A stretch of DNA of 64,000 nucleotides from Sherwoodlollariibacterium sp049275655. Its GTDB lineage: Bacteria; Omnitrophota; Gorgyraeia; Gygaellales; Profunditerraquicolaceae. Where the stretch lies: contig JBASUY010000015.1 in assembly GCA_049275655.1 (NCBI GenBank), positions 1 to 64,000 of the forward strand, given 5' to 3'. Positions within the stretch are counted from its first letter, which is position 1, and each line of letters starts with the position of its first letter. The notes below the pieces were generated by a model, which made no database searches, was not told the origin of the DNA, and was given only the letters and a program-made list of their open reading frames with translations. Made by a program: the position numbers and the translations under genes. Of this stretch, positions 33,113 through 40,711 are shown piece after piece.

Positions 33113-34411
33113 ATGGTTTTTCAAAAGACAATTGCTAAGGAAACCTCTTTTAGCGGAGTAGGTTTACATACTGGCAATAAGTGTAATGTTACACTTAAAC
33201 CGGCAGAAGCAAATACAGGGGTTATCTTTGTGCGGTTAGATTTACCCGGTAGCCCTAAGATAAAGGCCGATTCTTATTCTTTAATTAACCCCGGAGATAT
33301 ACTCCGCAGGACTACTCTTGAACAAGGCAAAGCGCAGGTTCAGACTATAGAACATTTTATGGCAGCGCTTTTTGGTTTAGGCATAGATAATTTGATAGTG
33401 GAATTAGATAACAAGGAGCTCCCGGGCTTAGACGGAAGTAGCCTTAAATACCTTGATATTATTATGCAGTCGGGGATTAAAGAGCTTGGGGTAAAGCGCG
33501 ATATTTTTGAGCTTAAAGAGCCGATACGTATTGAAGAAGGAGGAGCTTCAATTATGGCCTTGCCTTTTTCGGGGCTTAGCGTGTCATATACTTTAGATTA
33601 TAATTTTGTAGAGCGTAGAACGGAATTTTTAGAGCTTAAGTTTTCTTCTCCAGAGGTCTTTAAAAAAGAGATTGCTCCTGCTAGGACATTTTGCTTAGAG
33701 AGCGAAGCAAAAGAGTTACAGAGTAAGGGTTTTGGTATGGGTGCTAATTACGACAACACTTTAGTCTTAACTAAAGACGGGGAAGTTATTAAAAATAAGG
33801 TTCGCTTCTCAGATGAGTTTGTGCGCCATAAGATACTTGATTTAATAGGGGATTTAAGCCTTTTGGGGTTTGCTTTAAGGGCTCATATAGTAGCCCTAAA
33901 AAGCGGGCATGCATTAAATATAAGGTTAGTTCAAGAGATAGCCAAACAAAGGGAGAGATATTCTATGGATAAGAAAACAGGCATTTTAGAGATAGAAGAT
34001 ATCAAGAAGATACTTCCTCACCGCGAGCCGTTTCTTTTTGTGGATAGGATTGTAAAATTAGAATACGGCAAGTATGCAACAGGGATAAAGAACGTCACTA
34101 TCAATGACTATTTTTTTAAAGGGCATTTTCCCAGTCAACCGGTTATGCCCGGGGTGATTATTATTGAGGCCATGGCGCAGGTAGGCGGCGTGATGATGCT
34201 TGCGTCCGACGAGAATAGAGGCAAGCTTGCTTTTTTTATGGCGATAAATAATGTTAAGTTTAGAAAGCCGGTTGTCCCGGGGGACCAACTTGTGCTAGAG
34301 GTAGAGGCCTTAAAGGTTAAGTCTAGGACTGGGCAGGTACGTGGACGGGCATTAGTTGAGGGGAAGGTAGTGGCAGAGGCAGAGCTTATGTTTGCCTTAG
34401 TGGAAGACTAA
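33113..34411 (+). CDS. lpxC: LpxC-FabZ fusion (UDP-3-O-acyl-GlcNAc deacetylase / 3-hydroxyacyl-ACP dehydratase)
   Basis: A 432-residue fusion. Residues about 1-285 are LpxC, a zinc deacetylase: FSGVGLHTGNKCNVTLKPA, QTIEHFMAALFGLGIDNL, RHKILDLIGDLSLLG and GHALN supply the His/Asp zinc ligands. Residues about 290-432 are FabZ: ILPHREPFLFVDRIV and FKGHFPSQPVMPGVIIIEAMAQVGG (His and Glu of the active site). The fusion couples the committed step of lipid A synthesis to the dehydratase that competes for 3-hydroxyacyl-ACP, and is known in several diderm phyla such as Bacteroidota. It sits between lpxD and lpxA. Confidence 0.93.
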   Translation: MVFQKTIAKETSFSGVGLHTGNKCNVTLKPAEANTGVIFVRLDLPGSPKIKADSYSLINPGDILRRTTLEQGKAQVQTIEHFMAALFGLGIDNLIVELDNKELPGLDGSSLKYLDIIMQSGIKELGVKRDIFELKEPIRIEEGGASIMALPFSGLSVSYTLDYNFVERRTEFLELKFSSPEVFKKEIAPARTFCLESEAKELQSKGFGMGANYDNTLVLTKDGEVIKNKVRFSDEFVRHKILDLIGDLSLLGFALRAHIVALKSGHALNIRLVQEIAKQRERYSMDKKTGILEIEDIKKILPHREPFLFVDRIVKLEYGKYATGIKNVTINDYFFKGHFPSQPVMPGVIIIEAMAQVGGVMMLASDENRGKLAFFMAINNVKFRKPVVPGDQLVLEVEALKVKSRTGQVRGRALVEGKVVAEAELMFALVED

Positions 34412-34414
34412 TCT

Positions 34415-35203
34415 ATGAAGATACATAAGACAGCTATTGTTTCTAAAAAGGCAGAATTAGGCAGTAATATAACCGTCGGGCCCTATACAATCATAAATGA
34501 TAAGGTTATGATTGGCTCAGGGAGCATAATTGGAAGCCATTGCCTTATTGACGGAAATACCTCTATAGGAAACAACTGCCAGATTTTTACCGGCGCTATA
34601 GTCGGCTCTCAGCCGCAGGATTTAAAATACAAAGGAGAAGAAGCATTTTTAGATATAGGGGATAATAATATAATCCGCGAATACTGCACACTTAACCCTG
34701 GTACAGGTGAAGGCGGGAAGACTACTATCGGTTCAAATAACCTTTTTATGGCGTACTCCCATATTGCCCATGATTGTAAGGTAGGGAATAATTGTGTCTT
34801 TGCTAACAACGCTACCCTTGCCGGGCACGTAGTTGTTGAAGATTTAACGGTTTTAGGAGGGTTAGCCGCCATACATCAGTTTGTCAGAGTTGGAAAGCTT
34901 TCTATAATTGGGGGGTGTTCTAAGGTTGTTCAAGATATACCTCCTTTTTCAACTTGTGACGGCCATCCGGCCGTTGTCTATGGTTTAAACCTTATTGGCT
35001 TACGCCGAAATAAAGTCGATTATGGGGCTATAAAAGAACTTAGTAGCGCTTATAAGATAGTTTTTAATTCAGGGTTAATCCTTAAAAACGCCATAGAAGA
35101 ATTAAAAAGCCCTAAGTTTAAGTCTGCCGAGGTCAACTACCTTCGTAACTTTCTTAGCTTGTCTAAACGCGGGATAAGTAGGTCCTGTAGGCTAGATAAA
35201 TAA
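34415..35203 (+). CDS. lpxA: UDP-N-acetylglucosamine acyltransferase
   Basis: A 262-residue LpxA with hexapeptide repeats, QPQDLKYKGEEAFLDIGDNN, and MAYSHIAHDCKVGNNCVFANNATLAGHVVVED (catalytic His in SHIAHD). It catalyses the first acylation of lipid A synthesis. The C-terminal helical domain is recognisable (VYGLNLIGLRRNKVD). It starts 3 bases after lpxC-fabZ. Confidence 0.93.
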   Translation: MKIHKTAIVSKKAELGSNITVGPYTIINDKVMIGSGSIIGSHCLIDGNTSIGNNCQIFTGAIVGSQPQDLKYKGEEAFLDIGDNNIIREYCTLNPGTGEGGKTTIGSNNLFMAYSHIAHDCKVGNNCVFANNATLAGHVVVEDLTVLGGLAAIHQFVRVGKLSIIGGCSKVVQDIPPFSTCDGHPAVVYGLNLIGLRRNKVDYGAIKELSSAYKIVFNSGLILKNAIEELKSPKFKSAEVNYLRNFLSLSKRGISRSCRLDK

Positions 35204-35206
35204 ATA

Positions 35207-36010
35207 ATGGAGAGAATTGGTTTAATCGCCGGGAATAGAAAGTTTCCTTTGCTATTTTGCCAAGAGGCAAAAAAGAATAACCTTTATATCGTAGCTGTAG
35301 CGGTAAAGGGAGAAACTTCTTTAGGGATTAATAAGTTAGCGGATAAGGTATATTGGGTTAGGTTATCAGATTTTAGCCGTATTTTCGCTATCTTCAAAGG
35401 CGAGGGGATTAAGAAGGTTGCAATGGTAGGCCAGATTAGCCCTCACCGCCTTTTTAGTAGGGAGGTATCTTTTAGCCCTGATATTCAGCAGATTCTTAGG
35501 GCGATAAAGGATAAGAGGGCAGATACTATCTTTGGCGCAATTGCCGATAAATTAAAAGAAGGGGGGTTAGATTTACTTGATTCCACCCTCTTTGTTAAAA
35601 GCCACCTTCCTTCTAAGGGAGTTCTTACGGCGCATAATCCGGATAAGGTAACTTGGGAAGATATAAGTTTTGGCTTTGAAGCGGCAAAGGCAATAGGCGC
35701 TTTAGATATAGGGCAGGCAGTAGCAATTAAAGATAAGGCGATAGTGGCAGTTGAGGCTTTTGAGGGGACGGATAAATTGATTTTACGTTCTGTTAAGCTT
35801 GCCGGTGCAGGCATAACCATAGTTAAAACTGCAAAGCCTAAGCAGGATATGCGTTTTGATGTCCCGGTAGTTGGCTTACGGACTATTAAATTGCTTATTA
35901 AGATAAGAGCAAAATGCCTTGCTATTCAAGCAGATAAGACTCTTTTTATTGATAGGGATGCCTCGTTAAAATTAGCCGACAAAAGAGGGCTAACCGTAGT
36001 AGCGGTATAA
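35207..36010 (+). CDS. lpxI: UDP-2,3-diacylglucosamine diphosphatase LpxI
   Basis: A 267-residue DUF1009 protein: MERIGLIAGNRKFPLLFCQEAKKN, KVAMVGQISP and the C-terminal MRFDVPVVGLRTIKLLIKIRAKCLAIQADKTL. LpxI hydrolyses UDP-2,3-diacylglucosamine in bacteria that lack LpxH, and this operon position supports that. The downstream lpxB is not in the window. Confidence 0.9.
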   Translation: MERIGLIAGNRKFPLLFCQEAKKNNLYIVAVAVKGETSLGINKLADKVYWVRLSDFSRIFAIFKGEGIKKVAMVGQISPHRLFSREVSFSPDIQQILRAIKDKRADTIFGAIADKLKEGGLDLLDSTLFVKSHLPSKGVLTAHNPDKVTWEDISFGFEAAKAIGALDIGQAVAIKDKAIVAVEAFEGTDKLILRSVKLAGAGITIVKTAKPKQDMRFDVPVVGLRTIKLLIKIRAKCLAIQADKTLFIDRDASLKLADKRGLTVVAV

Positions 36011-36021
36011 ACGAAAATACC

Positions 36022-36049
36022 TTGACAGTTTTTAAAGTGGTGCTATAAA
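36022..36049 (+). promoter_or_regulatory. Promoter of the CBM48 gene
   Basis: TTGACA (36022-36027) and TATAAA (36044-36049) are 16 bases apart. The transcript would begin near 36056 and carries AAGGAGG just before the start codon, so strong expression is likely. Confidence 0.7.
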
Positions 36050-36071
36050 TATATATAACAAGGAGGTATAA

Positions 36072-36347
36072 ATGGCAAGATTAGCGGGTTCAAAGACAAC
36101 AGAGTTTAAACTATATGCGCCTTTAGCTAAAAAGGTATCTTTAGCCGGTAGTTTTAATAAGTGGGATACAAAAAAACTTACTGCCAAGAAAGACTCAAAA
36201 GGCAACTGGGTGGTTAAAACTAGCCTTAAGCCCGGACGCCATGAGTATAAATTTTTTGTTGACGGCTCTTGGGTCAATGATGAAAAATGCTCTTCCTGCG
36301 TCCCAAATTCTTTTGGAACGCATAATTGTGTCATAGATATAAAGTAG
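36072..36347 (+). CDS. Stand-alone CBM48/AMPK-type glycogen-binding protein
   Basis: A 91-residue single domain, TTEFKLYAPLAKKVSLAGSFNKWD...VKTSLKPGRHEYKFFVDGSWVNDEKCSSCVPNSFGTHNCVIDI. This is the carbohydrate-binding fold found in branching enzymes, isoamylases and the AMPK beta subunit; here it has no catalytic partner. It might bind glycogen or a starch-like glucan. A glycogen phosphorylase is 12.7 kb away (48781). It has its own strong promoter and a terminator, so it is a monocistronic, probably abundant protein. Confidence 0.8.
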   Translation: MARLAGSKTTEFKLYAPLAKKVSLAGSFNKWDTKKLTAKKDSKGNWVVKTSLKPGRHEYKFFVDGSWVNDEKCSSCVPNSFGTHNCVIDIK

Positions 36348-36377
36348 TTTGCTTATCTTTTTAAAAGATATAATTTT

Positions 36378-36406
36378 AGGGCGCTAATATAAAAAAATAG
36401 CGCCCT
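36378..36406 (+). terminator. Terminator after the CBM48 gene
   Basis: AGGGCGCTA (36378-36386) pairs with TAGCGCCCT (36398-36406); the loop is A-rich and the hairpin is followed by TGCCTTTATT. It separates the CBM48 gene from the radical SAM gene. The weak U tract makes it an imperfect terminator. Confidence 0.65.
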
Positions 36407-36432
36407 TGCCTTTATTAACGTTTAAAGCTTTT

Positions 36433-37152
36433 ATGAAATACCTCTACGGCCCTATAAAGTCAAGAAGATTAGGTTACTCTTTAGGCATAAACTTAACCAC
36501 GCCTAAGACCTGTACTTTTGGATGTATCTACTGTCAGATAGGAGAGACTAGTGAGCTTACCACTCTTAGGTCAGAATACATCAAGATAAGCGATATCGTT
36601 GAAGAACTTAAAGAGTGGAAGAATAGCCTAAAGGGAGTTATTCCTCCTTTAGATTATATTACCCTATCCGGTTCAGGGGAGCCTACCTTAAATAATAAGA
36701 TTTCCGAACTGATAGCATTCCTTAAAGCCTTTTTGCCTATAAGAATAGCCCTGATAACTAATGCCTCGCTTTTTAGTGACCCATTAGTGCGAAGAGAGAT
36801 ACTTGATGTTGATTTAATTGTCCCTTCATTAGACGCTGTTACAGAGAGTAGGTTTGTTAAGATAGACCGGCCCTGTGAAGAGATAAAGATAGAAGATATT
36901 ATCAACGGGCTTATCTCTTTAAGAAGAGAGTTTAAGGGCAAGATTTGGCTTGAGGTGATGCTGGTAAAGGGAGTAAATGACGATATGCGCCATATACGAA
37001 GGCTTAAAAACGCTATAGATATGATAAACCCGGATAAGATACAGATTAATTCTCCTGTCCGTACAGCAAGCGAATCAGGGGTTTTTCCGGTTGCTAAGTA
37101 TAAGCTTAAGAAGATTAAGGATATCCTAGGGGATAAGGCTGAAATAATCTAA
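36433..37152 (+). CDS. Radical SAM protein (COG0731-like)
   Basis: A 239-residue protein from ATG 36433 (MKYLYGPIKSRRLGYSLGINL); an ATG nine codons earlier lies in a less conserved, hydrophobic stretch. Cluster motif CTFGCIYC (C-x3-C-x2-C) is followed by TLSGSGEPTLN. The short form with this PIKSRRLGYSLGINL opening belongs to the COG0731 group related to TYW1-like and other tRNA-linked rSAM enzymes; its substrate is unknown. It precedes tRNA-Arg(TCG) by one base. Confidence 0.78.
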   Translation: MKYLYGPIKSRRLGYSLGINLTTPKTCTFGCIYCQIGETSELTTLRSEYIKISDIVEELKEWKNSLKGVIPPLDYITLSGSGEPTLNNKISELIAFLKAFLPIRIALITNASLFSDPLVRREILDVDLIVPSLDAVTESRFVKIDRPCEEIKIEDIINGLISLRREFKGKIWLEVMLVKGVNDDMRHIRRLKNAIDMINPDKIQINSPVRTASESGVFPVAKYKLKKIKDILGDKAEII

Positions 37153-37153
37153 C

Positions 37154-37225
37154 GCGCCCATCGCCCAATGGATAGGGCACCAGTCTTCGGAACTGGCTTT
37201 GGTGGTTCGACTCCACCTGGGCGCA
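37154..37225 (+). tRNA. tRNA-Arg (anticodon TCG)
   Basis: Acceptor GCGCCCA (37154-37160) pairs with TGGGCGC (37218-37224). Anticodon stem CCAGT/ACTGG encloses CTTCGGA, giving TCG. The T-arm TTCGACT is regular. No CCA is encoded. Confidence 0.93.
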
Positions 37226-37243
37226 GGTGACAGTAGGAGAATA

Positions 37244-37696
37244 ATGTTAAGACGTATCATTGCTAAAGAGCTATTGATTATTTTAGGTTTGGTAGTTCTT
37301 ATATTTTTCTTTAATCATTTTATCTTTAAAAATACACCCGTAATCCTGCCGAGATATAAGCTTGATTTTATAAACGGAGAGACGTATGTAATAACTATAA
37401 TGCCTAAGATACGTACTTATTCCCATTATAGTAGTTTTTTGGAAGAGGCATACAACCCCTCAGAGAAACTTATTGAAAAACGCATAAAAGAGTTTAAGGA
37501 GACAATAGGGATTAAATCTGTCTTGAAAGATAAAAGGCAAGTAAATGCCCGGCAGGTAAATTTATCACGTTTATATAGTAAGGTTGCCGGGGTTCCCTTT
37601 GTTTTTAAGCTAGGGTTTGTTTACATTGTTTTATTCTCCATCCGTTTTATTGCTTGGGTAGTTAAGGTATTGGCAAAACACTCTTTACAGCATTAA
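37244..37696 (+). CDS. Small membrane protein of unknown function
   Basis: A 150-residue protein starting at ATG 37244 behind AGGAG. There is one N-terminal membrane segment (about 10-27, LLIILGLVVLIFFFNHFIF) and one near the C-terminus (about 117-137, FVFKLGFVYIVLFSIRFIAWVV). The middle is charged and lies on one face of the membrane (KIRTYSHYSSFLEEAYNPSEK...). I do not recognise a family. It is the last host gene before the tRNA-Lys integration site. Confidence 0.65.
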   Translation: MLRRIIAKELLIILGLVVLIFFFNHFIFKNTPVILPRYKLDFINGETYVITIMPKIRTYSHYSSFLEEAYNPSEKLIEKRIKEFKETIGIKSVLKDKRQVNARQVNLSRLYSKVAGVPFVFKLGFVYIVLFSIRFIAWVVKVLAKHSLQH

Positions 37697-37712
37697 ATAA
37701 ATCTGTTATTAT
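37684..37712 (+). promoter_or_regulatory. Original tRNA-Lys promoter, now upstream of a tRNA remnant
   Basis: TTTACA (37684-37689) and TATTAT (37707-37712) are 17 bases apart, about 38 bases before the tRNA remnant at 37750. The TTTACA box overlaps the end of the preceding gene. It probably served tRNA-Lys before integration. Confidence 0.5.
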
Positions 37713-37749
37713 TAGTTTTAAATCTGTAGAGAAAAAAAGTTTAAATTAC

Positions 37750-37789
37750 GGGCCATTAGCTCAATTGGCAGAGCAGGACACTCTTAATG
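37750..37789 (+). pseudogene. tRNA-Lys 5' half remnant and left attachment site
   Basis: These 40 bases are identical to the first 40 bases of the intact tRNA-Lys at 44694-44733, then the two sequences diverge. The copy runs from the acceptor stem GGGCCAT to inside the anticodon stem. It lacks the rest of the tRNA and is read as the left junction of an integrated element. Confidence 0.85.
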
Positions 37790-37835
37790 CTGCCAGAACA
37801 AAAATCGTAACTTGTTGAATTTATTGTAACTACAT

Positions 37836-37865
37836 ACTCCGTTAATCACTTACGGAGTTTTTTTA
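37836..37865 (+). terminator. Intrinsic terminator at the left end of the element
   Basis: ACTCCGT (37836-37842) and ACGGAGT (37852-37858) form a hairpin followed by a run of Ts. It would stop transcription coming from the stranded tRNA-Lys promoter before it enters the element. Confidence 0.75.
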
Positions 37866-37897
37866 TTTCTTCCTGTATCTCTCTATTACTATCAATT

Positions 37898-38007
37898 TGT
37901 ATCTGTATTGGACACTTTTTGGACACCAAAAGATTACTTATTCGCTTAAGGGATTAACCCCCCCGGTAGGCCCTATATTTTCGTATAATTTGGCTTAAGA
38001 AAGTGGG
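37898..38007 (+). repeat. Element direct repeat, copy A
   Basis: About 110 bases, closely repeated at 38962-39060, beginning TGTATCTGTATTGGACAC and including a TATATTTTCGTATAATT and GGCTTAAGAAAGTG. Compared with copy B it has an 11-base extra stretch that makes a second GGACAC. It lies between the left junction and the first cargo gene. Confidence 0.75.
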
Positions 38008-38029
38008 TGTTTTTTTTGAGAAATAAAGC

Positions 38030-38058
38030 TTGACAAGCACTACCAACATGGGTAAGGT
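38030..38058 (+). promoter_or_regulatory. Possible promoter of the OMP-like gene
   Basis: TTGACA (38030-38035) is well matched, but the -10 at 17-base spacing is only TAAGGT (38053-38058). A better TATAAT (38062-38067) is 26 bases away, too far for a standard promoter. I keep it as a weak call. Confidence 0.35.
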
Positions 38059-38096
38059 ATATATAATATACTAGAGAGAGAAAAAAGGAGGTGGAT

Positions 38097-38885
38097 ATGC
38101 ATAAAAAAGCGGTGGTATTGTTAATGTGCTTGTTTATGCTTTTTGCAAGCACCCTTACTTTTGCTTCTCCAGTTAATCTCCCAGAAGGTATAAAAGATAA
38201 GGAAGGATTAGTTTTAAGCAAGGAGGGTTTATTAGAAAATGTAAACCTATCGATTTCTTTCTTATTTGATAATTTATCAAAGAGAAAGCTTAAGCAAGGC
38301 GGTAAAGTAAAAGCAAAAGTTCTTGGTGGAAAGATAGCGCTTTCGTTGATGGATAGGTTAGATATTTATACTACCCTTGGCCAGATTAATGACCCTGAGT
38401 TTAGACAAACATTTGATGGTTCTGATGTTAAGTTTGAGCTTGAGGATAAATTTATATGGTCAGTTGGATTAGCCGGAACTATCTATGAATGGGAAGATGC
38501 AGGAATACAGTTGTTCGGTGATGGTAACTATAGAAGAGCAAGTGGAATGGATTATAAAGCGGTTGTTGTAGATGGAACAAGGTATACCAAGAGTGAATTG
38601 TCTGGAGAAGTAGATGCTAAGTGGGAGGAATGGCAGGTTGCTTTTGGAGTAAGTAAGAAATTTAAGTATTTTATTCCTTATGTTGGAGTAAAATATTCTG
38701 ATGTAAAGGCTTCAGCGAAGGCAACTGCTGGAGGAATTGAGTATGGAGATAGAGACAAGAGTAAGAGGAAGGTCGGTCCTTTCTTAGGAGTCTCTATTGT
38801 TCCTATAAAAGGTGTTGCTATTGATTTATCCGGTCGCTTCGTAGATGAGCAGGCCTTCTCAGTTATTACAAGAGTTAAATTTTAA
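38097..38885 (+). CDS. Outer-membrane beta-barrel-like protein
   Basis: A 262-residue protein from ATG 38097, five bases after AAGGAGG. Residues 1-24 form a signal peptide (AVVLLMCLFMLFASTLTFAS). The rest alternates hydrophobic and polar residues with many glycines and aromatics, and ends with VITRVKF, the C-terminal phenylalanine typical of outer-membrane barrels. No family is recognised. It is cargo of the tRNA-Lys element, monocistronic, and followed by a strong terminator. Confidence 0.68.
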   Translation: MHKKAVVLLMCLFMLFASTLTFASPVNLPEGIKDKEGLVLSKEGLLENVNLSISFLFDNLSKRKLKQGGKVKAKVLGGKIALSLMDRLDIYTTLGQINDPEFRQTFDGSDVKFELEDKFIWSVGLAGTIYEWEDAGIQLFGDGNYRRASGMDYKAVVVDGTRYTKSELSGEVDAKWEEWQVAFGVSKKFKYFIPYVGVKYSDVKASAKATAGGIEYGDRDKSKRKVGPFLGVSIVPIKGVAIDLSGRFVDEQAFSVITRVKF

Positions 38886-38908
38886 TTAGTATATTTAGTA
38901 ATAAAAAG

Positions 38909-38939
38909 GGCGGTGATGATAATATTCACCGCCTTTTTT
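38909..38939 (+). terminator. Intrinsic terminator after the OMP-like gene
   Basis: GGCGGTGA (38909-38916) pairs with TCACCGCC (38926-38933), followed by TTTTTT. An 8-bp perfect stem plus U tract makes this the clearest terminator in the window. Confidence 0.88.
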
Positions 38940-38961
38940 GTTGTTCTAAAAACTATCCCTA

Positions 38962-39060
38962 TTGTATCTGTATTGGACACCAAAAGATTACTTATTTGCC
39001 TAAGGGCTTAACCCCCCCAGTATCCCCTATATTTTCGTATAATTGGGCTTAAGAAAGTGA
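38962..39060 (+). repeat. Element direct repeat, copy B
   Basis: A second copy of the sequence at 37898, shorter by the extra GGACAC block, sharing the CCAAAAGATTACTTAT run, a C7 tract, TATATTTTCGTATAATT and the GGGCTTAAGAAAGTG end. It precedes the second cargo gene, as copy A precedes the first. Confidence 0.75.
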
Positions 39061-39203
39061 GCACTTTTTTGGGATTTTTTGATTGCTCTTGTATTTTAGG
39101 GTGGTAAACTATACTAAAGGTCTATTAGTAAAGTATTGATGGAGAGTATGTGAAAAAAATAAAATAACAGGAAGATAGAAAATTAAGAAGGGGAGAGGGG
39201 ATT

Positions 39204-40124
39204 ATGAAGAGCATTCTTAAATCGCTAGTTGTTGTTTTAGGCCTATTTTGTATCATTATCGGTTTTAGGCTCTTGCTTAATAATTACAACAACCAAATAA
39301 TCAACAATGCTCCTATATACTGTGATAATAGAGATTATGTTATGGCGCTATTCTTTCCAAGATGGGATGCAATACAATTAAAATATGACCCTACTTGGGA
39401 AAAAGTTTATATACCAAGGTTCCATAAATTTATTTCAGATAACCCAGGTTTTCATCTATATAAAAAAAGCAATATACCCAAGGTTTTAACAAAAGAATAT
39501 GTAAGGAGGTATATAGAAAATGTCCAAGGAATAGACTATAAAAGAGTAGAAAAGTGGCTTTTAGATATAATTAGGTTAATTCAGGCAGAGGTTTATAGTT
39601 ATGAAGAGGTATTTGCTACTCCCCCTTCTGAATATAATATTTGGAACAGTACATATATGAAACAGTTGCGTCAGGTTTTAACATTTATACCTGTACGAGA
39701 AAGATTAGGTATTCTTTTAGAGAAAATACCAGTTTTCTTTATTCCTATTGTATTTTTAATAGGCTTGCCAATGTTGATAGTACAGGTATTTTTTTGGATA
39801 AAGTCTTTGATTACAAGAAAGCAGCTAAATGTTGTTTTGTTGAGAAAAAATCAAGCTATTTTATTTCTTTTCATTGCAGTAATAATAGCGGGTATTTATT
39901 CTGCTAGTTTGTTAATATCCGAATTGCGGAATCCCCCTCTATATACAAACCAACTTCAATTGAAGTTAGAAGTTTTTCGTAAGAGTTTTGTTATGTTGGG
40001 GGTTTCTTTTCTTTTTACATTTCTTTCTCTTTGGAGTTTAAAAGTAGTTTTTAGTTTATTAATAGAAAAGATTAGAGAATTAGTATACCTTTTAAAAAGA
40101 ACAAGGATTGTTAAGTTACCCTAA
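39204..40124 (+). CDS. Membrane protein of unknown function
   Basis: A 306-residue protein. There is an N-terminal membrane segment (about 6-23, SLVVVLGLFCIIIGFRLL), a soluble middle of about 150 residues, then three hydrophobic stretches (FIPIVFLIGLPMLIVQVFFW; AILFLFIAVIIAGIYSASLL; FVMLGVSFLFTFLSLW). I do not recognise a family. It starts behind GGGAGAGG. It is cargo of the tRNA-Lys element, in the same direction as the integrase, with an AT-rich base composition. Confidence 0.6.
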   Translation: MKSILKSLVVVLGLFCIIIGFRLLLNNYNNQIINNAPIYCDNRDYVMALFFPRWDAIQLKYDPTWEKVYIPRFHKFISDNPGFHLYKKSNIPKVLTKEYVRRYIENVQGIDYKRVEKWLLDIIRLIQAEVYSYEEVFATPPSEYNIWNSTYMKQLRQVLTFIPVRERLGILLEKIPVFFIPIVFLIGLPMLIVQVFFWIKSLITRKQLNVVLLRKNQAILFLFIAVIIAGIYSASLLISELRNPPLYTNQLQLKLEVFRKSFVMLGVSFLFTFLSLWSLKVVFSLLIEKIRELVYLLKRTRIVKLP

Positions 40125-40232
40125 TTTCTTATATACTGTTATAAGAGCTGTTGATAAGAAAGCAGTTGTAAAAGATAGAGCCTTAGAGTTAAAGAGATAC
40201 TACGAAGTCTTAAAGGATTAAGGAGGGGAGAA

Positions 40233-40643
40233 ATGAAAAATTCAAGATTTGTGACAAATGCAGGAAATATAGACAATGATGAATTAAGATTAAGGCGCAA
40301 AGAGGTATTGGGCTATTCAATTTTTGCTCTTTTATTTGCTATATTACCCAAAACCCTTATAGAAAAAGCTGGAGGGTATAGCGTTTTTACGGTAATGCAT
40401 ATTATAGCAGTAATAATTTTGATTTTTGTTATTATTGCTTTTATTGGGGGGATTAAGGCACTTTATAAGTTAACTAAAATTATATACGTAAATCCTAAGA
40501 GATACTTTATTGCATACCTTTTCTTAATATTCTTAGGGGGTTTCGTAATAGGGTTTTTTGCAATTCTTGGTTTAATTTTATTATGGATTGAGGTTAGAAA
40601 ATTTATAAACCGTGATAAATTAAACATAAATGATAAAAGATAA
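40233..40643 (+). CDS. Small membrane protein of unknown function
   Basis: A 136-residue protein starting behind AAGGAGGGG. Three hydrophobic stretches are visible (YSIFALLFAILPKTLI; TVMHIIAVIILIFVIIAFIGGI; YFIAYLFLIFLGGFVIGFFAILGLILLW). It ends in a charged tail (RKFINRDKLNINDKR). No family is recognised. It lies in the same direction as its neighbours, within the element. Confidence 0.6.
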   Translation: MKNSRFVTNAGNIDNDELRLRRKEVLGYSIFALLFAILPKTLIEKAGGYSVFTVMHIIAVIILIFVIIAFIGGIKALYKLTKIIYVNPKRYFIAYLFLIFLGGFVIGFFAILGLILLWIEVRKFINRDKLNINDKR

Positions 40644-40711
40644 AATAGGAGAATGTATAAACCTTGTAATGTTCTTTATTAGTCAAATTAAATTTTGAAA
40701 AAAGGGGGGGC

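Noticed and set aside
37898..38010. Possible CRISPR-like repeat
   Set aside because: Only two long copies with 950-base spacing and no spacer pattern; they are element direct repeats, not a CRISPR array.
39641..39907. 88-codon plus-strand frame inside the 306-residue membrane protein gene
   Set aside because: It is a shadow in another frame, cysteine- and tyrosine-rich, with no ribosome binding site.
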